Source of the DNA: Hymenopellis radicata
Taxonomy: Eukaryota; Basidiomycota; Agaricomycetes; Agaricales; Physalacriaceae
Assembly: GCA_015501595.1 (NCBI GenBank)
Contig: JADNRX010000276.1
Location: forward strand, 1 to 64,000
Direction of reading: 5' to 3'
Length of the DNA: 64,000 nt
In this document: positions 24,561-35,525 of the stretch, piece by piece
Numbering within the stretch: the first letter of the stretch is position 1
Layout: every line of letters starts with the position of its first letter
Position numbers and translations under genes: made by a program
Notes under the pieces: model-generated
What the model was told of the DNA's origin: nothing
What the model saw: the letters and a program-made list of their open reading frames with translations, nothing else
Databases searched by the model: none

Positions 24561-25908
24561 CCTAAAGTAAGCACCTGCCCTATCCTAGCTGCTTTCGTCA
24601 CTGACCTCCCTTCAGGCCGACATCTCAAAATGACAAATTGTCTGATAGATGCCGCATTCGCCGTCGACACGGCGCGTCCTCGGATTCACAGCCGCAAGGC
24701 GTCGGAGAGCCTTCGTGCCCTTGACTTCCCGCATATCCCACCTGTTCCAGGTACCGTTAAGAGTAACGGCTCGGTGCGGGTTTGGCCTGGATGCCGACGG
24801 GTCCTTCCCTCCAAGACCCACGGTGCTGGCGTCGTGGTGACTGGTCGGGGATTGGCTGTACTTTGTGCTCTGTGGATCTGAGACGTGTCCGCCGCGCCTT
24901 GAGGGGTTGGGGATGACGGGGCATAACGCCTGTCGACGCTGTGCTTCGCGCCAGCAGCAGCAAGGTCCGACCATGACGGTAAACGGGTCGCATCTCCTCA
25001 AAAAGGCTGTGGGGTCTTTAGCGCGCCTTGCATATAGTCGGGGGCGAGATGCGGGTTTGGTTCACTCCCTTTAAATGAACCCGTCCGCTGGCTTCAATGC
25101 ACCCTGAGAGGATGACGCTATGTCAAGAGATCCTCGGTGCAGTCAGCGGGCAGGTGTGACGGTGGTGAGTACTCAGTCTTCTTACATCGATGAGTTCTTT
25201 TATTGATGAGCCTTGTAGTCCCTTTGTGGCTCCACCGGAGCATTAGCACTGGGGCTCGCAAAGTGTTGGCCACATGATGCTGGTTCGACGTCTACGGGCG
25301 TTGAGGGCTTGACGCGACAAGCCGCCCGGTTCCGGGAATCGGTCACTTTTCGGCAGTGTTCCGCGCGCCCCCTTGTCGTGGGTTTCCGGCTTAGCCTTCG
25401 GGTGACCAAGCAGCGCGTAAAACTATAAGTCTTGAGTTCCGTCTTGCCCATTTCTGTTTCTGTTTCTGTTTTGCTTCCTTCTGCTTTTCCCGTCCGTTCT
25501 TTTCTGCTTCTCTGAGGGCGCGCTGAGTTTTGAAGATTCCTTTCGAGTATATGGCTTTCATTGGAATCCTTGCGCTGAGTCTCTTCATCGTTTCGCCTGA
25601 CCGTGTCTGTAGCGTTCTGCTGCGCTTCAAATTTCTTCAAGGTTTCGACGCGATTGAGGTCTTCGACATGCACTACATAGTTCCAGTGTTCCACCGCCTC
25701 TCTGCTTTCTGGTTCGCTCTTTCGTGTAGATACCTTTCTCCCCGCCAGCCTGGTAGCTTTCCTTACTGGGGTTTTCTCCTCAATGAGGTTTTCCCCAGAA
25801 GGTTTTGATGCACCCGTGGCCTGCGTCGCCTTTTTCTTTCATTTCTCTTAATAAAATTCTTCTTTGTTTAATTTACATGGGCAATACAATTATTTCGAGA
25901 GATGTTCC
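24561..25908. other. unassigned, one long ATG-less open frame
   Basis: On the minus strand a frame stays open from about 25840 to 25200 (over 200 codons) with a Lys/Glu/Arg-rich composition but no ATG at its start and no known domain. It could be an internal exon or a decayed element. The antisense frames at 24612-25001 are not convincing. Confidence 0.3.
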
Positions 25909-27223
25909 TCAACTGGACTGCACACCAGACCACTTCTTCACATCGTCGTCAGTCGGACCGGCGGGGAAATCGGACGCAGCCAAGTTGCACTGATGGAATG
26001 CGCGTATCTGATCAGGAGCAAAGGTGCCTACTACGCTGTGAAGCACGCCGCGGTTGTGGAAGAGAACAAGGTCGTTCTCTGTCCAATCGTGGGCGTATAC
26101 AAGCTAAACAAGATTGTTAGTAAATGGCTTTGAGAGAAGCTGATACACATACATGAGGCGCGATACCAGGTCGCTGCATGGTATAGAGCAGTCGCCGGAC
26201 TTCCTTCAAGTCCTTGATGTGAGCGCCTTCTGCATATAAGAGTGCGCCGGGAGAAGGCTCCACGAAGAGCTCCGCTACGCCACACGGATGAACCTGGAAA
26301 TGAAGTTCCCCCGTGACTTCGTTCTTCCACAGTAGCGGCAGCGTCTGAATCTTCGCTTCTTCCCAAGGCGGAAGCGCATCTAGTGGTAACTCCAAATCAT
26401 CGGACTCCAGCCCGAGCCCGGTTGGCACTGCACGCGCCGCCGCCATCCAAGTGTACGGATGCGGCGCGCACCGCGCTTTGGTGCGCACGGCTAAGTTCTT
26501 GAGATCTGGTGGCAAAATGTCGAACATCGTCTTGCCCGATACAAACGCCGTTGTTCCAAGCGAGACGCTCAGCTCGTCGCTTGTTCCGTCGTCATATACG
26601 CAGACCTGATGCGGGCCTGAGGCACAGTGACAGCGTAGAGGGTAGTAACTTTGGGTGGGGCAAGGTTGTACAGTGCAGCGTCAATGTGCCAGCGAAAGAA
26701 TCGCGTGGCGCCTGGGGTATCATTGCGGGTCTTGTGAAAAGTCGTGTGGGAGGGGTGTTTAAGCGTAACAGTGGGCAGACCTTCGTGATTATGGATGGTG
26801 CCGTTCCCAATCAGTTGTACTTGGGGCACGCGCGGGATGGTCTTCAGATCAGGATGGAGAATAGATTTCTTGTTCTTATCAATGGCATTGTTTCCGTGTC
26901 CAAAGTTCTCGGAGTCGGGATCGAATGACTTTTAGAACTTGATAAGGAATATTGCAGGATAACAGTAAACACTGACTTTGTTGAGAGCATACTGTTGTTC
27001 GGGCGTTAGAGTAACGTTACGAAACAGCAACAAGTTGTGCTGAAAATAGTATTCAGTGCTGCGAGATAACCTGAAAATTGGCGCATACCGTGTACAAAGC
27101 AGTCCTAATCTGTTCAAAATCGCCGGCCTCAAAACTGGCTGGATTGAATCCCCTTACTTCACGTCCAAACAGAGGGTCGAGTCCGACACTCGAGGAGGGC
27201 AAGGCGACAAGTTCGATAGTCAT
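25909..27223 (-). CDS. xanA: alpha-ketoglutarate-dependent xanthine dioxygenase (XanA-like, TauD/TfdA fold)
   Basis: ATG 27223 opens MTIELVALPSSSVGLDPLFG. Later exons give LLLFRNVTLTPEQQYALNK, the iron motif HxD in FFRWHIDAALYNLAPPKVT, VSGKTMFDILPPDLKNLAV, and the distal histidine/arginine region LVLFHNRGVLHSVVGTF. A segment ending DLKEVRRLLYTMQRPGIAP matches fungal XanA proteins, which convert xanthine to uric acid with Fe(II) and 2-oxoglutarate and so replace xanthine dehydrogenase in some fungi. A clean 49-base intron separates the last two exons. One base is missing near 26613-26617 (GGGCC): restored, the frame reads VPQGPHQVCVYDDGTSDEL; as given it ends early. The last codons (GVQSS, stop at 25909) may also be shifted. 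It probably works in the cytosol in purine use. Confidence 0.82.
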
Positions 27224-27626
27224 GGCAGGAGCCAACAAGGGAAACAGCTGTTAGTGCGGCAGATGTGCTAGCGTCTTTTTCGCCATGACAGTTTTTACTT
27301 AGGAAGGAGTATATCAACAAGCTACAACAACGCGTCAGCACCAGCTTCAGGTACTTATTTTCAAATTCAAGATCATCTCACACACAATCCTTCATTAGCC
27401 ACCCTTGATATCGATACCTATGTCTATTATACCGCATTCGGGCGCGCGCCCTTCAGGTCTGTTGACAGTCAAATCAGAACTCCATGGTGGAGCCTTTCCT
27501 CGCGTCTCATCGACCAGTCCCTGCTCTTCCAACTTGCGATGAGGTGACAGACGATTACCATTCCACCCTCTCCGATCCCGCTAACGCGACTTGAACTTGA
27601 ATCATGCGACCAACACTCCTGTTGTG

Positions 27627-28850
27627 TCAGCGGCCACGAAGCTTGAGCGTTTGGAGACGAGGCACCAGCTCATCCTCAGAGAGGATGAATTTGTAGAATG
27701 TCCTAACATCAAAACTAGCAACTGTGCGGATTTCCAGAGTGTGAAGGTTGGGCGTCGTGTGAAGGAAAGCGACGAAAGCAGACACGTCCTCTTGGGCTGC
27801 GAAGATAGACAATTCCTTGATAGCACCACCTGTGATAGACCAAGGGGTTTTGGAAAGTCTTGCAGAGAAAACGACGGGTCGGTAAAATGCAAGACCTCAA
27901 GCGATGGAAGATTTGTTCGCAGAAGCAGCTCGTCTCTGGTCCTTGCCCCAACCTTCCCGAGCGTGAGATGCCGAAGAGAAGTATTCTCGTATGGCCTCAC
28001 GTTTACGAGGGATTGCACAGGAGATGGACGGTCACTAGCGATTGGGCAAAAACTCGCAACGTCCACATTCACAAGTTTGCCCAAAAGTTTGTGGACGGCA
28101 GGAAGATATGCATCGGAAAAGGTGTCGTGAAACGCTCTCTCCACACTTCCCACCTGCTCGAAACGAGAAATGAGATCCCAGTGCATGCGGAAGATATGGT
28201 TGAACGCGACAACATTGTTGGTCATGACTGATCGCAGACACGGAGCGCGTTCCAGCTGTCGCGATAGCCCAGTAGGTGGTATCACAGGCAACTCCGGGGT
28301 CGGGGACTGTATATTCACTCTCGCAGATTCCAATACGGGGTACACCGCACCATAAATATTCAGCTCAAAGAACGTCGATCCTGGCAGCGATAGGCCGAGA
28401 GACTCCCAGCCGGACGTGGTCACTGCAAATTGGTTGTATATCCGGTGATGCTCTATGTCGCTGAGTTGCGAATAGATGTTGACGTGCAAGTTGAAAATTC
28501 TGGCTCCAACATTGCGACAGACCGCCAGAAGGAGCAAGCCGCCGTTGTTCCGCGGTCCAACTTCAGGTTGACGTGGGTCCACAGGTGGGGCATGTCGAAG
28601 ACGATGCTTCGCCATTGAGATGAGACGCGGGAAAGGAGCCATGGGCCGGTGTGGAGGTCGCGGCTGTCGCCAAAGTTTCCGACAGCGAGCTCTTCGAATG
28701 TCGGTGACATGGTGATGTCAATGAAGAAGGTGAAGATCTTTTGGAGGAGTTCAGAGGGTAGGAGGCGGGAGGGATAAAGGAAGAGGCTGTCCCTTCAGCC
28801 AGAGTCTTTTGAGAAATGGTCACTGGCGCTGTGGCAAGTGTAGTGTCCAT
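27627..28850 (-). CDS. F-box/LRR-like protein, frame-broken
   Basis: Starting at ATG 28850, the restored reading gives an F-box (LLPSELLQKIFTFFIDI, then SRVSSQWRSIVFDMPHLW), as in the large Agaricomycete F-box family. A leucine-rich region follows (ESLGLSLPGSTFFEL, APCLRSVMTNNVV) and a C-terminus TFYKFILSEDELVPRLQTL. Such proteins link substrates to SKP1-cullin-1 ubiquitin ligases. Three frame changes are needed, each equal to one missing base: at 28791-28793 (CCC), near 28553-28558, and near 27847-27852. It could be a pseudogene, because truncated relatives lie at 30600-31000 and 47540-47660. However, the breaks have the same form as those in essential genes of the window. Confidence 0.6.
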
Positions 28851-29153
28851 GGTGCAGAGTATTGCCGCGTTGTTCCCTCTGTATCCGAGGCTCGACGTTC
28901 TGGTTGATGGATGTAGTTCTGATGACTGTCTTGGACGCCGTTGAGAGAGTCATCTCAAGAGGTCGTGGGAAAGATTTGATGCCGGCAGGCGGCAACTGCG
29001 GTTCGCCGGCGCGTGGCAGCTTGCGACTATTGCACTACTGGTACACTACCACATGTCCTTTGAATGATATCTAGTCTGACATGGCTGCGCTTCTGCTGGG
29101 AAAAGTCCCATATCCGCACTTCCTGAGAGAAGGCACTCTCAAGGACGACGGCC

Positions 29154-29600
29154 ATGCTCAATCAGTTCCTTCTTGCTGCCGCTTTCTGTATTAGCTACGG
29201 CGCGCTCAAATGAGCTCTGCTGAGACTGGACATCCTCCTGAAGGGACTTGCGAATCGTCCGATTGATGCCTTGGAGAAGAGAGTCCCTTGATGACGGACG
29301 ACCGACCCGCCGTCGCGCCTCTGATCGACTGCAGATATTCGCACCAGTTGTGCCTTCCGATAGTGATAGCTGCTGTGAAGTCGTTCTTTTGATGCACACG
29401 TTCGGTGAGCACCTTTCGTGTCTTTGGAAATGTTTATTAGGACGCGTTTCTCAAGGTTTTCGATTAACAAACTGGCGGTTGTACCGCATGCTCCACCTAC
29501 CGACGCCGCATGCGGAAGTGTTGGCGAGTGGGCTGCCATCAGCATGAATCTCTCCGTATACTCATGAGTTTTTGCAGCGGCCGATTCGTACCTTATAGCT
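29154..29600 (+). pseudogene. truncated PNGase A 5' copy
   Basis: This segment is a reverse-oriented copy of the first two exons and the intron of the PNGase A gene at 43.8-46.2 kb. It has the same MLNQFLLAAAFCI signal peptide, the same intron region and the same start of exon 2. The frame is lost within the signal peptide (stop after about 19 codons) and no catalytic part follows. It is a partial duplicate, divergent from the F-box gene. Confidence 0.75.
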
Positions 29601-29698
29601 GAAAGTAAGTCTTCTGTGTACAAGCATATCACACTCTTCATGCTTATCCACTGATTCAGTTATCTCACGTAGAAACCTTCCTCGATAACTCCTATTTC

Positions 29699-30322
29699 TT
29701 AGACCTGCATCATCAAACCTTGTGAAAACGTCTCCCCACAGTACCCCGCTGCCGCATTCTCAGCCTCTACGTCCCACGCAAACTGATAACCGGGGCCTAA
29801 AAAGTCCATTCGACGACGCCAAACAATAATGGCGCCCGCGAGCCCAAGATGAATCGTCACGCATTGATCTAGGCATTGCGTCAATAGATTGATAGATGTA
29901 TAACTGGTTGGCAACGCACATTCAGGTATGATCAACCACAGCCAAAACGTCCAATGTCCGAGCGCCACACAGATGATTGTGCCGGCTTTCGTGTAAAAGC
30001 AATAATCCCGGGCGTTGTACTCGATTTTGCAAAGGGGTTGTAGCCGCCGCTTCGAACCGCCTGGCTTCAGAGCCATCCGCTTGGCCCAGGGCCCGCCAGC
30101 CAAACGCGCAGCCTCCTGCACAGTTTCCAAAGGCGTTTCGTAGAGCCAGCGCAGAACGAGGATGACAAGAAAGTGGAGTGTATGGATGGTGAGATAAGGC
30201 ACTGGCGAATACACCTGCGGATTGTACAAGTATACTTCGCTTACAACAAGCATGCAGAAGAGCGTCACGAAGATGAGATGTGCGGTAAAAATGGAGATCA
30301 AGCACAGACGGTAGGTCGACAT
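29699..30322 (-). CDS. four-helix membrane protein of unknown family
   Basis: A single intact 207-codon frame starts at ATG 30322. Four or five hydrophobic segments can be seen: LISIFTAHLIFVTLFCMLVV, PYLTIHTLHFLVILVLRWLY, GTIICVALGHWTFWLWLI and CVTIHLGLAGAIIVW. A basic loop (KPGGSKRRLQP) lies between the second and third. I do not recognise the family. A second, broken copy lies at 46776-47400 on the other strand. Comparison of the two shows conservation of ETPLETVQEAARL and YNARDYCFY, which suggests these are functional positions. Confidence 0.7.
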   Translation of the reverse strand: MSTYRLCLISIFTAHLIFVTLFCMLVVSEVYLYNPQVYSPVPYLTIHTLHFLVILVLRWLYETPLETVQEAARLAGGPWAKRMALKPGGSKRRLQPLCKIEYNARDYCFYTKAGTIICVALGHWTFWLWLIIPECALPTSYTSINLLTQCLDQCVTIHLGLAGAIIVWRRRMDFLGPGYQFAWDVEAENAAAGYCGETFSQGLMMQV

Positions 30323-30599
30323 GGTGGCTAAGACAGTGTCCTAGCGGGTCCGCAAAGCTTAACCATCGTCGGTCTTACTTGGTCAGATGCTATTTCAAAC
30401 ACTGGCACCTCCTTAGGCTCAAGCACGACTGACGGGAGGGATTTGAGCGCAGTAAGTAAATAGAAAAGCCAGTCTGCAAGTTATTGTGGTATGTGTACAG
30501 GTCTGTCAGAGTCTCGTGAGTACCTGATTGTCAACATGAATGGTCTCATTGTATCTGTGTGTCCTATGGTATGTTGCTTCTCTGTTTGAATCATTTCCA

Positions 30600-31000
30600 C
30601 CGACATGCTTGCTTCAACGCCGGCCTCGAACCTTAACCGTTTCAAGATGTGGCGCCAGCCCATCCTCACAGAGGATGGGCACGCAGAGTTGCCGGAAATA
30701 AAAAAAAATATACGAGCCATTGTGCATATTTATAGAGTGTGAAGGTTGGGCGTGGTGCGAAGGAAAGCGAAGACATCCTCCGTCGATATGAAGATAGACA
30801 ATTCCTTGATAGTGCCACCTAAGGGAAAGTCATGTAAACAAAAGGATGGGACAGCGAAATGTAAGATCTCGAGCGACGGCAGATGTATTCACAGAAGCAG
30901 CTGGTCTCGGTTGACTGTGCCAATTGTTCCCAGGGTGAGGTGACGAAGAGAGGCTGGTAGGCGGATGATCCCAACGAGAATGGGTGTCCCAGCGAATCTC
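30600..31000 (-). pseudogene. F-box protein C-terminal fragment
   Basis: The sequence is closely similar to 27640-27960 of the F-box gene (for example GAGTGTGAAGGTTGGGCGT and AGACAATTCCTTGATAG are shared) but is interrupted by stops and lacks the F-box. It is a partial duplicate. Confidence 0.65.
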
Positions 31001-31472
31001 TAGACACCAGTTCATGGTGATAGTGGTGTTCCGCGGAGGCTCATTGATTCTGTTCAAAGCCGACATCATGATTCTGGCGACCAAACGCTGGGATGCCTTG
31101 GTCCGTAGAGAGAAAGAGGTATTATGAGGAGGCTTATCGCGAGCAGATCGTTTGGCATTACGTGGGTACGTTGTTCCGCGAGAACGAGACATGCCAAGGC
31201 AGCCGACGAAACGCAGCCTAAACACTTAAAACAGGAGGGCAGCGCCCATCGTCACGAGGTGAATGAAGAAGAGCTCGAACGCGTGTTGATGATGGTGGTC
31301 GCACGACGTCAAGTGACGGAAAGGTGACTGTCCTGAGCCAAATCTAGAGCGCACTTGTATGCTTAAGTACATGGTCATAAACCATGTTCAACTTTAGAAC
31401 CAAAACTCTAGAAAACTTCCGAGAAAAGCTGACAGGTAACTTACAATGTTATACAGCTAGACAACAACCTCT
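31001..31472. other. intergenic
   Basis: No supportable gene. Short frames on both strands are remnants next to the F-box fragment and the 3' flank of TRAPPC5. Confidence 0.4.
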
Positions 31473-32294
31473 TCATTGTTTCAGCAACTCCTCCCGTTCC
31501 AGGACTGACTTTTCAAGCTTTATGAGTATGGTAGTCCGTGAAGGAAACTGGGCAGTCGGTGTGCTATGTGCCGTTACTCGAGCGGGCTATGGATAACAAT
31601 CAGAGCAGAAGATATTGTTAGAATAATCACGCACAAATCCTAGGCCGTCAAGAACAGCTTCGACAATCCCAGCAGTAAAAGAAGAGCAACTTAGTTGGCT
31701 CATGTCTTTTGGGACAGATATATGGCGTTCAATAGGCGGATCATTATCGATGATCATGTACTCGTCTGCATTCTCTACACTCTTTTCTATTGCATCCGCA
31801 GGTTTGCCAAAAACTGCGCGCCAGACCTGGGTGTGTATAGACATGAGAGACGGCAAAAGGCGAATCTCGCGTTTCGGTGCCTTGGATGACGACTCGACGC
31901 GCCAGACCATGAGCTCGAGAACACGTGTTCCGATTCGGTACCCCAGCGTATTCAATCTGGGAATGAGATCAATCCAGTGATTGGCTGCAATGGCAGCGGC
32001 TCACCGTCGTTCGAGATCGTTGATGCCGCTGACGCGTTTCTGGGTGTACTGCACGATCTCGGAGAAAAGAAAGCTGAAAGCAGCTCCGGAGACGTCGGAG
32101 ACGCGTGGTTTGGCCAGATTCCTGTCGTAGATATTGGGCCGTGAGAGGGGAGGCTTATTGGCTCCGAGCGTCGTGGGCGCCGACGACGGCAGCGAGAAGC
32201 GGGTCGAGCTCGTCGTCGGCGAAAAGTGCTCCATGGACGAGACGGACGAATTGGAGAGCAGGGACAGGCGGGGATGAGGCTGGGAGTACGCCAT
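31473..32294 (-). CDS. TRS31: TRAPP complex subunit 5 (Trs31 homologue)
   Basis: Three exons join in frame. Exon 1, from ATG 32294, holds a Ser-rich start and NIYDRNLAKPRVSDVSGAAF. Exon 2 holds LNTLGYRIGTRVLELMVWR and KDMSQLSCSSFTAGIVEAVL. Exon 3, after an intron of about 46 bases, gives FPARVTAHSTP and RTTILIKLEKSVLEREELL. These are the hallmarks of the Bet3-like TRAPPC5/Trs31 subunit of the TRAPP tether, which activates Ypt1/Rab1 in ER-to-Golgi traffic. The frame is intact. The TTG codon upstream of ATG 32294 is not a credible start. The BTB gene starts only 77 bases away on the other strand, so the two share a promoter. Confidence 0.92.
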
Positions 32295-32371
32295 GATGGA
32301 CGTAGGCTGCAAGTCTGCTGACGTCAGATTTGCCCTGGATTTGCCCCTTAACTGCTTCCAAATAACTTGGC
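32295..32371. promoter_or_regulatory. 77-bp bidirectional promoter
   Basis: The whole space between the start codons of TRAPPC5 (minus) and the BTB gene (plus) is 77 bases, so both 5' leaders and core promoters must lie here or overlap the genes. Confidence 0.6.
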
Positions 32372-35183
32372 ATGTCGGATTTACTGCTTAACCTCTTACC
32401 ACCACCTCCACAGCCAGATGCCCATCGTCGTCGTCGCCGCCGCCGACATATGAGCTCCCCGGGACCGTCACCGCATGATCTACAGTCGCATCTCTACCAG
32501 TCCTTTCTCGATGGCAAGACTACAGATGTCGCCCTCAGAATATCTGGCTCTTGGCATGCCATCTACCATCTCCACCGTGTCGTCTTGATCCAGTCGGTGC
32601 GCACTTTTGGCCGTATCTGTACTTTATACTCACTACTCGATAGGGTTTCTTCCGGTCTCTCTTTACCGCAGGATTCGCCGAGTCGTCGTCTCCCAGGTCA
32701 CCGCGCCGGGAATCGACCCCGGAGGAGCTGCAAGTCGTGTTTGACGACTTTAACATTACCCGTGCCGGTATGTCTTATCCATACTACTACCGAGCGTGGA
32801 CTCATTTCAGTCCTGTGTAGCATTCGAGTATGTCCTCGCGTGACCACTTTGTTATCAGGCTAACCCTGCTTCATCAGAGTGTGCATTGCGTGGCTGTACG
32901 GCGGAGGGCCTCCGTTACACATCGCACCGGCGCTCAGGCCCACCTTGACGCATCCGCTGACGCCTGGATTCCCCTACTTCTCGGAGAGCGAAGTGCCTTC
33001 CGGCCATCAATCTGCCACTCCTCAGTTCCTTCTCTCACTCCTAGCCACATCTATCTATCTCTCCATTCCAACTCTCGCTTCCCAAGCTTTGTCTGCTATA
33101 TATGGAACGACTGGTCCCTACACCGTCATTCGTTACCTCAACTTTGCTCTCGGAAAATCCATCCCTTTAGATGATCCCGAATGCGCATACACTCAGGATA
33201 GTGATAGTGCCGTTGGCCTTGAGGCAGTCGCAGAAATGTTAGACTCCGCGTCGGATAGCGATGAGGACCTTGTGGCGCCTTCACTATCTCGTTATCCATC
33301 ATCACAAAAGGGCAAGGGGCGACGATCTCCGAGCCCTGACGTTCTTTCGGCATCTCCCAATGGTTCTTTTGAACGGATATCTACAAGCGCCGACACTGCG
33401 CCTCGAGAGACCTTATGCTTTCACTATGGCGCGATCTCCGACAAGATTGGCGAAGCCGCTACTGCTTGGCTATCTCGTTGGGGTCCCGATATTCTGGCGT
33501 ACGAAGAACAGATCTTACAAGGGAACGTTCTTAATGCGCATCCCTCGATTGTGAAGCAGCGGAAACGAGCCAAGACCATACCAGGTGGGCACGAGAATGC
33601 TGCAGCTGAAATTGACTCGCGCACGCTCAACTGCGCTGATGCGAAGATTCCGCTAATATGGCGAAGAGGCGGACTTTCTCCGCTTTGGGTCAAAGCACTG
33701 ATATCCTCCGATTCTTTCTTTGTCAAGCATGAACGGCAAAGATACGAATTCGCCAAGAGGGTTGTGGACCTTCGTCGAAGTCAATCTGGGCTTGATGAAC
33801 AAGAAGAGAAGGTATGGGACGAGCTCTTTTCGAAAGGAATTTATTATTGTAACATGGTCAGTCGGGTTCTCATTCCCGAAGTGGTTTTTGAAACTTACCT
33901 TTGACTAGATTACCGATGAGATCATTTCTCTCTCTACTGACATTTGTCCGACGACGCAGAAGCCTTACGTGCCACTTTCCGTTCTACAATCTGCAAACTG
34001 GGCACATACCCTTCTACGTCACCAGATTATTGCGCGGCCGTCTTCTCCTTCCTCGAATTCACCGACGAAAGATACTGCTTCCCCTAAATCCTCCGACACA
34101 GATCTTGGGCTGGCAGTGCCTAAGAGCGCCCATACCTCAGAAGACAAGCCCCTCTATCCCGTCCCGACGGATGGTACTCTTCGAATTGGTGAACGTGGCG
34201 GCCCATCATCTGAAGGAAAAGGGATATCGATGGAGCAGCTCTTCGCTCACTCCCACGCGCCTTACTCTCATTCTTCTCCTGATATTCATCCAGATCCCTC
34301 GCCTGTCACCTTCAACGAGTCAACATATTTCGGACTCATGTCGAAGCCGACTGGTTCTCCCACCGCCACTTACACACCTTTCCCACCCTTCCGGTTTTCC
34401 GTTGAATTCTTTGACATCAACCGTATCGGAGAGAAGGATCGACTTCATTCGCAGACGATATGGTACGCCGGCAACTTGTTTAACGTCTACCTCCAGGTTG
34501 TGAAGAAGAAGGGCTCCTCGATATCCGGCCAGCAAGGACCTCAAACTCAACAACTTGGGATCTACGTCAGCAGGCAGAGCACGGTGGACCGCGTTCCGAT
34601 GGTTAGTGCGCTCAACCCTGTCGTCGCTCGCAGCACTATGGAAATGCAGACGGGCGTCGCCCCGAAGGAGATCGCGTCGAATGGGGTGCTGGCCACGCAG
34701 ACGATACACCACCACGTTAGTATATCGCACATCTCAGCATCGGCGTCGACGTCGAGTGTGCGGCCAACTACGCCCATCACACCGAGTGCGCGCAGTACGA
34801 CGCCCGTGACCGAGTTGCGGCCCGCCACGTCGTCGTCCTTACCATCCTACACCACCGCGTTCCCCACACCAAGCTACCGCGACGAGTTTGGGTTCCCGTA
34901 CAGCCTCCCGTACAAGGTCCCCGGTGTCTCGCCCGTGCAGCCGTACCGCGACTCGCGGCCGAATGTGATGGCGTATTTTATGGTGCACTGCGCGAGCCCG
35001 ACGGGGACGTTTCAGACGCGGTTTTCCAGTGGTCCGGATCAGTTTAAAGTGGGGCAGAGCTGGGGGTGGAAGAGCGGGTCGTTGAAAGGGGAGGATGAGA
35101 TTCCGGCTGGGAATGAGGCGGAGGGGGATGTGCAGGCGTCAAAGGTGAGTTTGAGGGCGACAGTTGTTTTGGGTGTTGTATGA
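32372..35183 (+). CDS. BTB/POZ domain protein
   Basis: An Arg-rich N-terminus leads to the BTB entry LYQSFLDGKTTDVALRISG and, after an intron, GFFRSLFTAGFAESSS. Joining 32768-32820 and 32828-32877 as introns leaves a 7-base exon (32821-32827) and gives AAFEVCIAWLYGGGP. This is the expected BTB-BACK junction, followed by FLLSLLATSIYLSIPTLASQA. The long C-terminal part has Ser/Pro-rich loops and conserved blocks (SALNPVVARSTMEMQ, FEFFDINRIG-type). Relatives are fungal germ-cell-less-like BTB proteins, probably cullin-3 adaptors or transcription co-factors. The stop used is 35183; splicing at a GTGAGT at about 35145 could replace the last residues. About 900 residues. Confidence 0.8.
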
Positions 35184-35525
35184 GTGATGCGTTTGGGCTG
35201 GTTTTGTATCTTAGTGCGTTATTCACGGTTTGTTACTGCATAGTGCATTTTTTGCGGATGGTATGTTATCTAGTACTTGGGTGTGTAATATAGTTCATGG
35301 GCTTCAATATGTGTTATAGTACCTAATGTGATGTCTTCAGTATACGTCGTGTTTAACTCGTAGAATGCGCTTAGGATTCTCTATTGAATCCTTACTGAAA
35401 TAGACCTAAGTACTGACCATGACTAGTACCGTGGCTGTGGCACAAGATACTGTCGACTTTCCCGTTCACGACAAAGTAAGTTGAATATACATCATGTATT
35501 AAGTATAGTACAGTATCATAATCTA
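35184..35525. other. intergenic, convergent 3' ends
   Basis: AT-rich sequence between the BTB gene and the acidic protein gene; no gene seen. Confidence 0.5.

Noticed and set aside
23725..24670. Protein repeat HRQPGFVLAV / HKQPGFALAV on the minus strand
   Set aside because: Both copies come from the same RNA-like hairpin; the similarity is explained by the nucleotide stem and the frames are not continuous.
28791..28793. Certain pseudogene status for the F-box gene
   Set aside because: The breaks have the same one-base-missing form as those in essential genes, so decay cannot be concluded from them.
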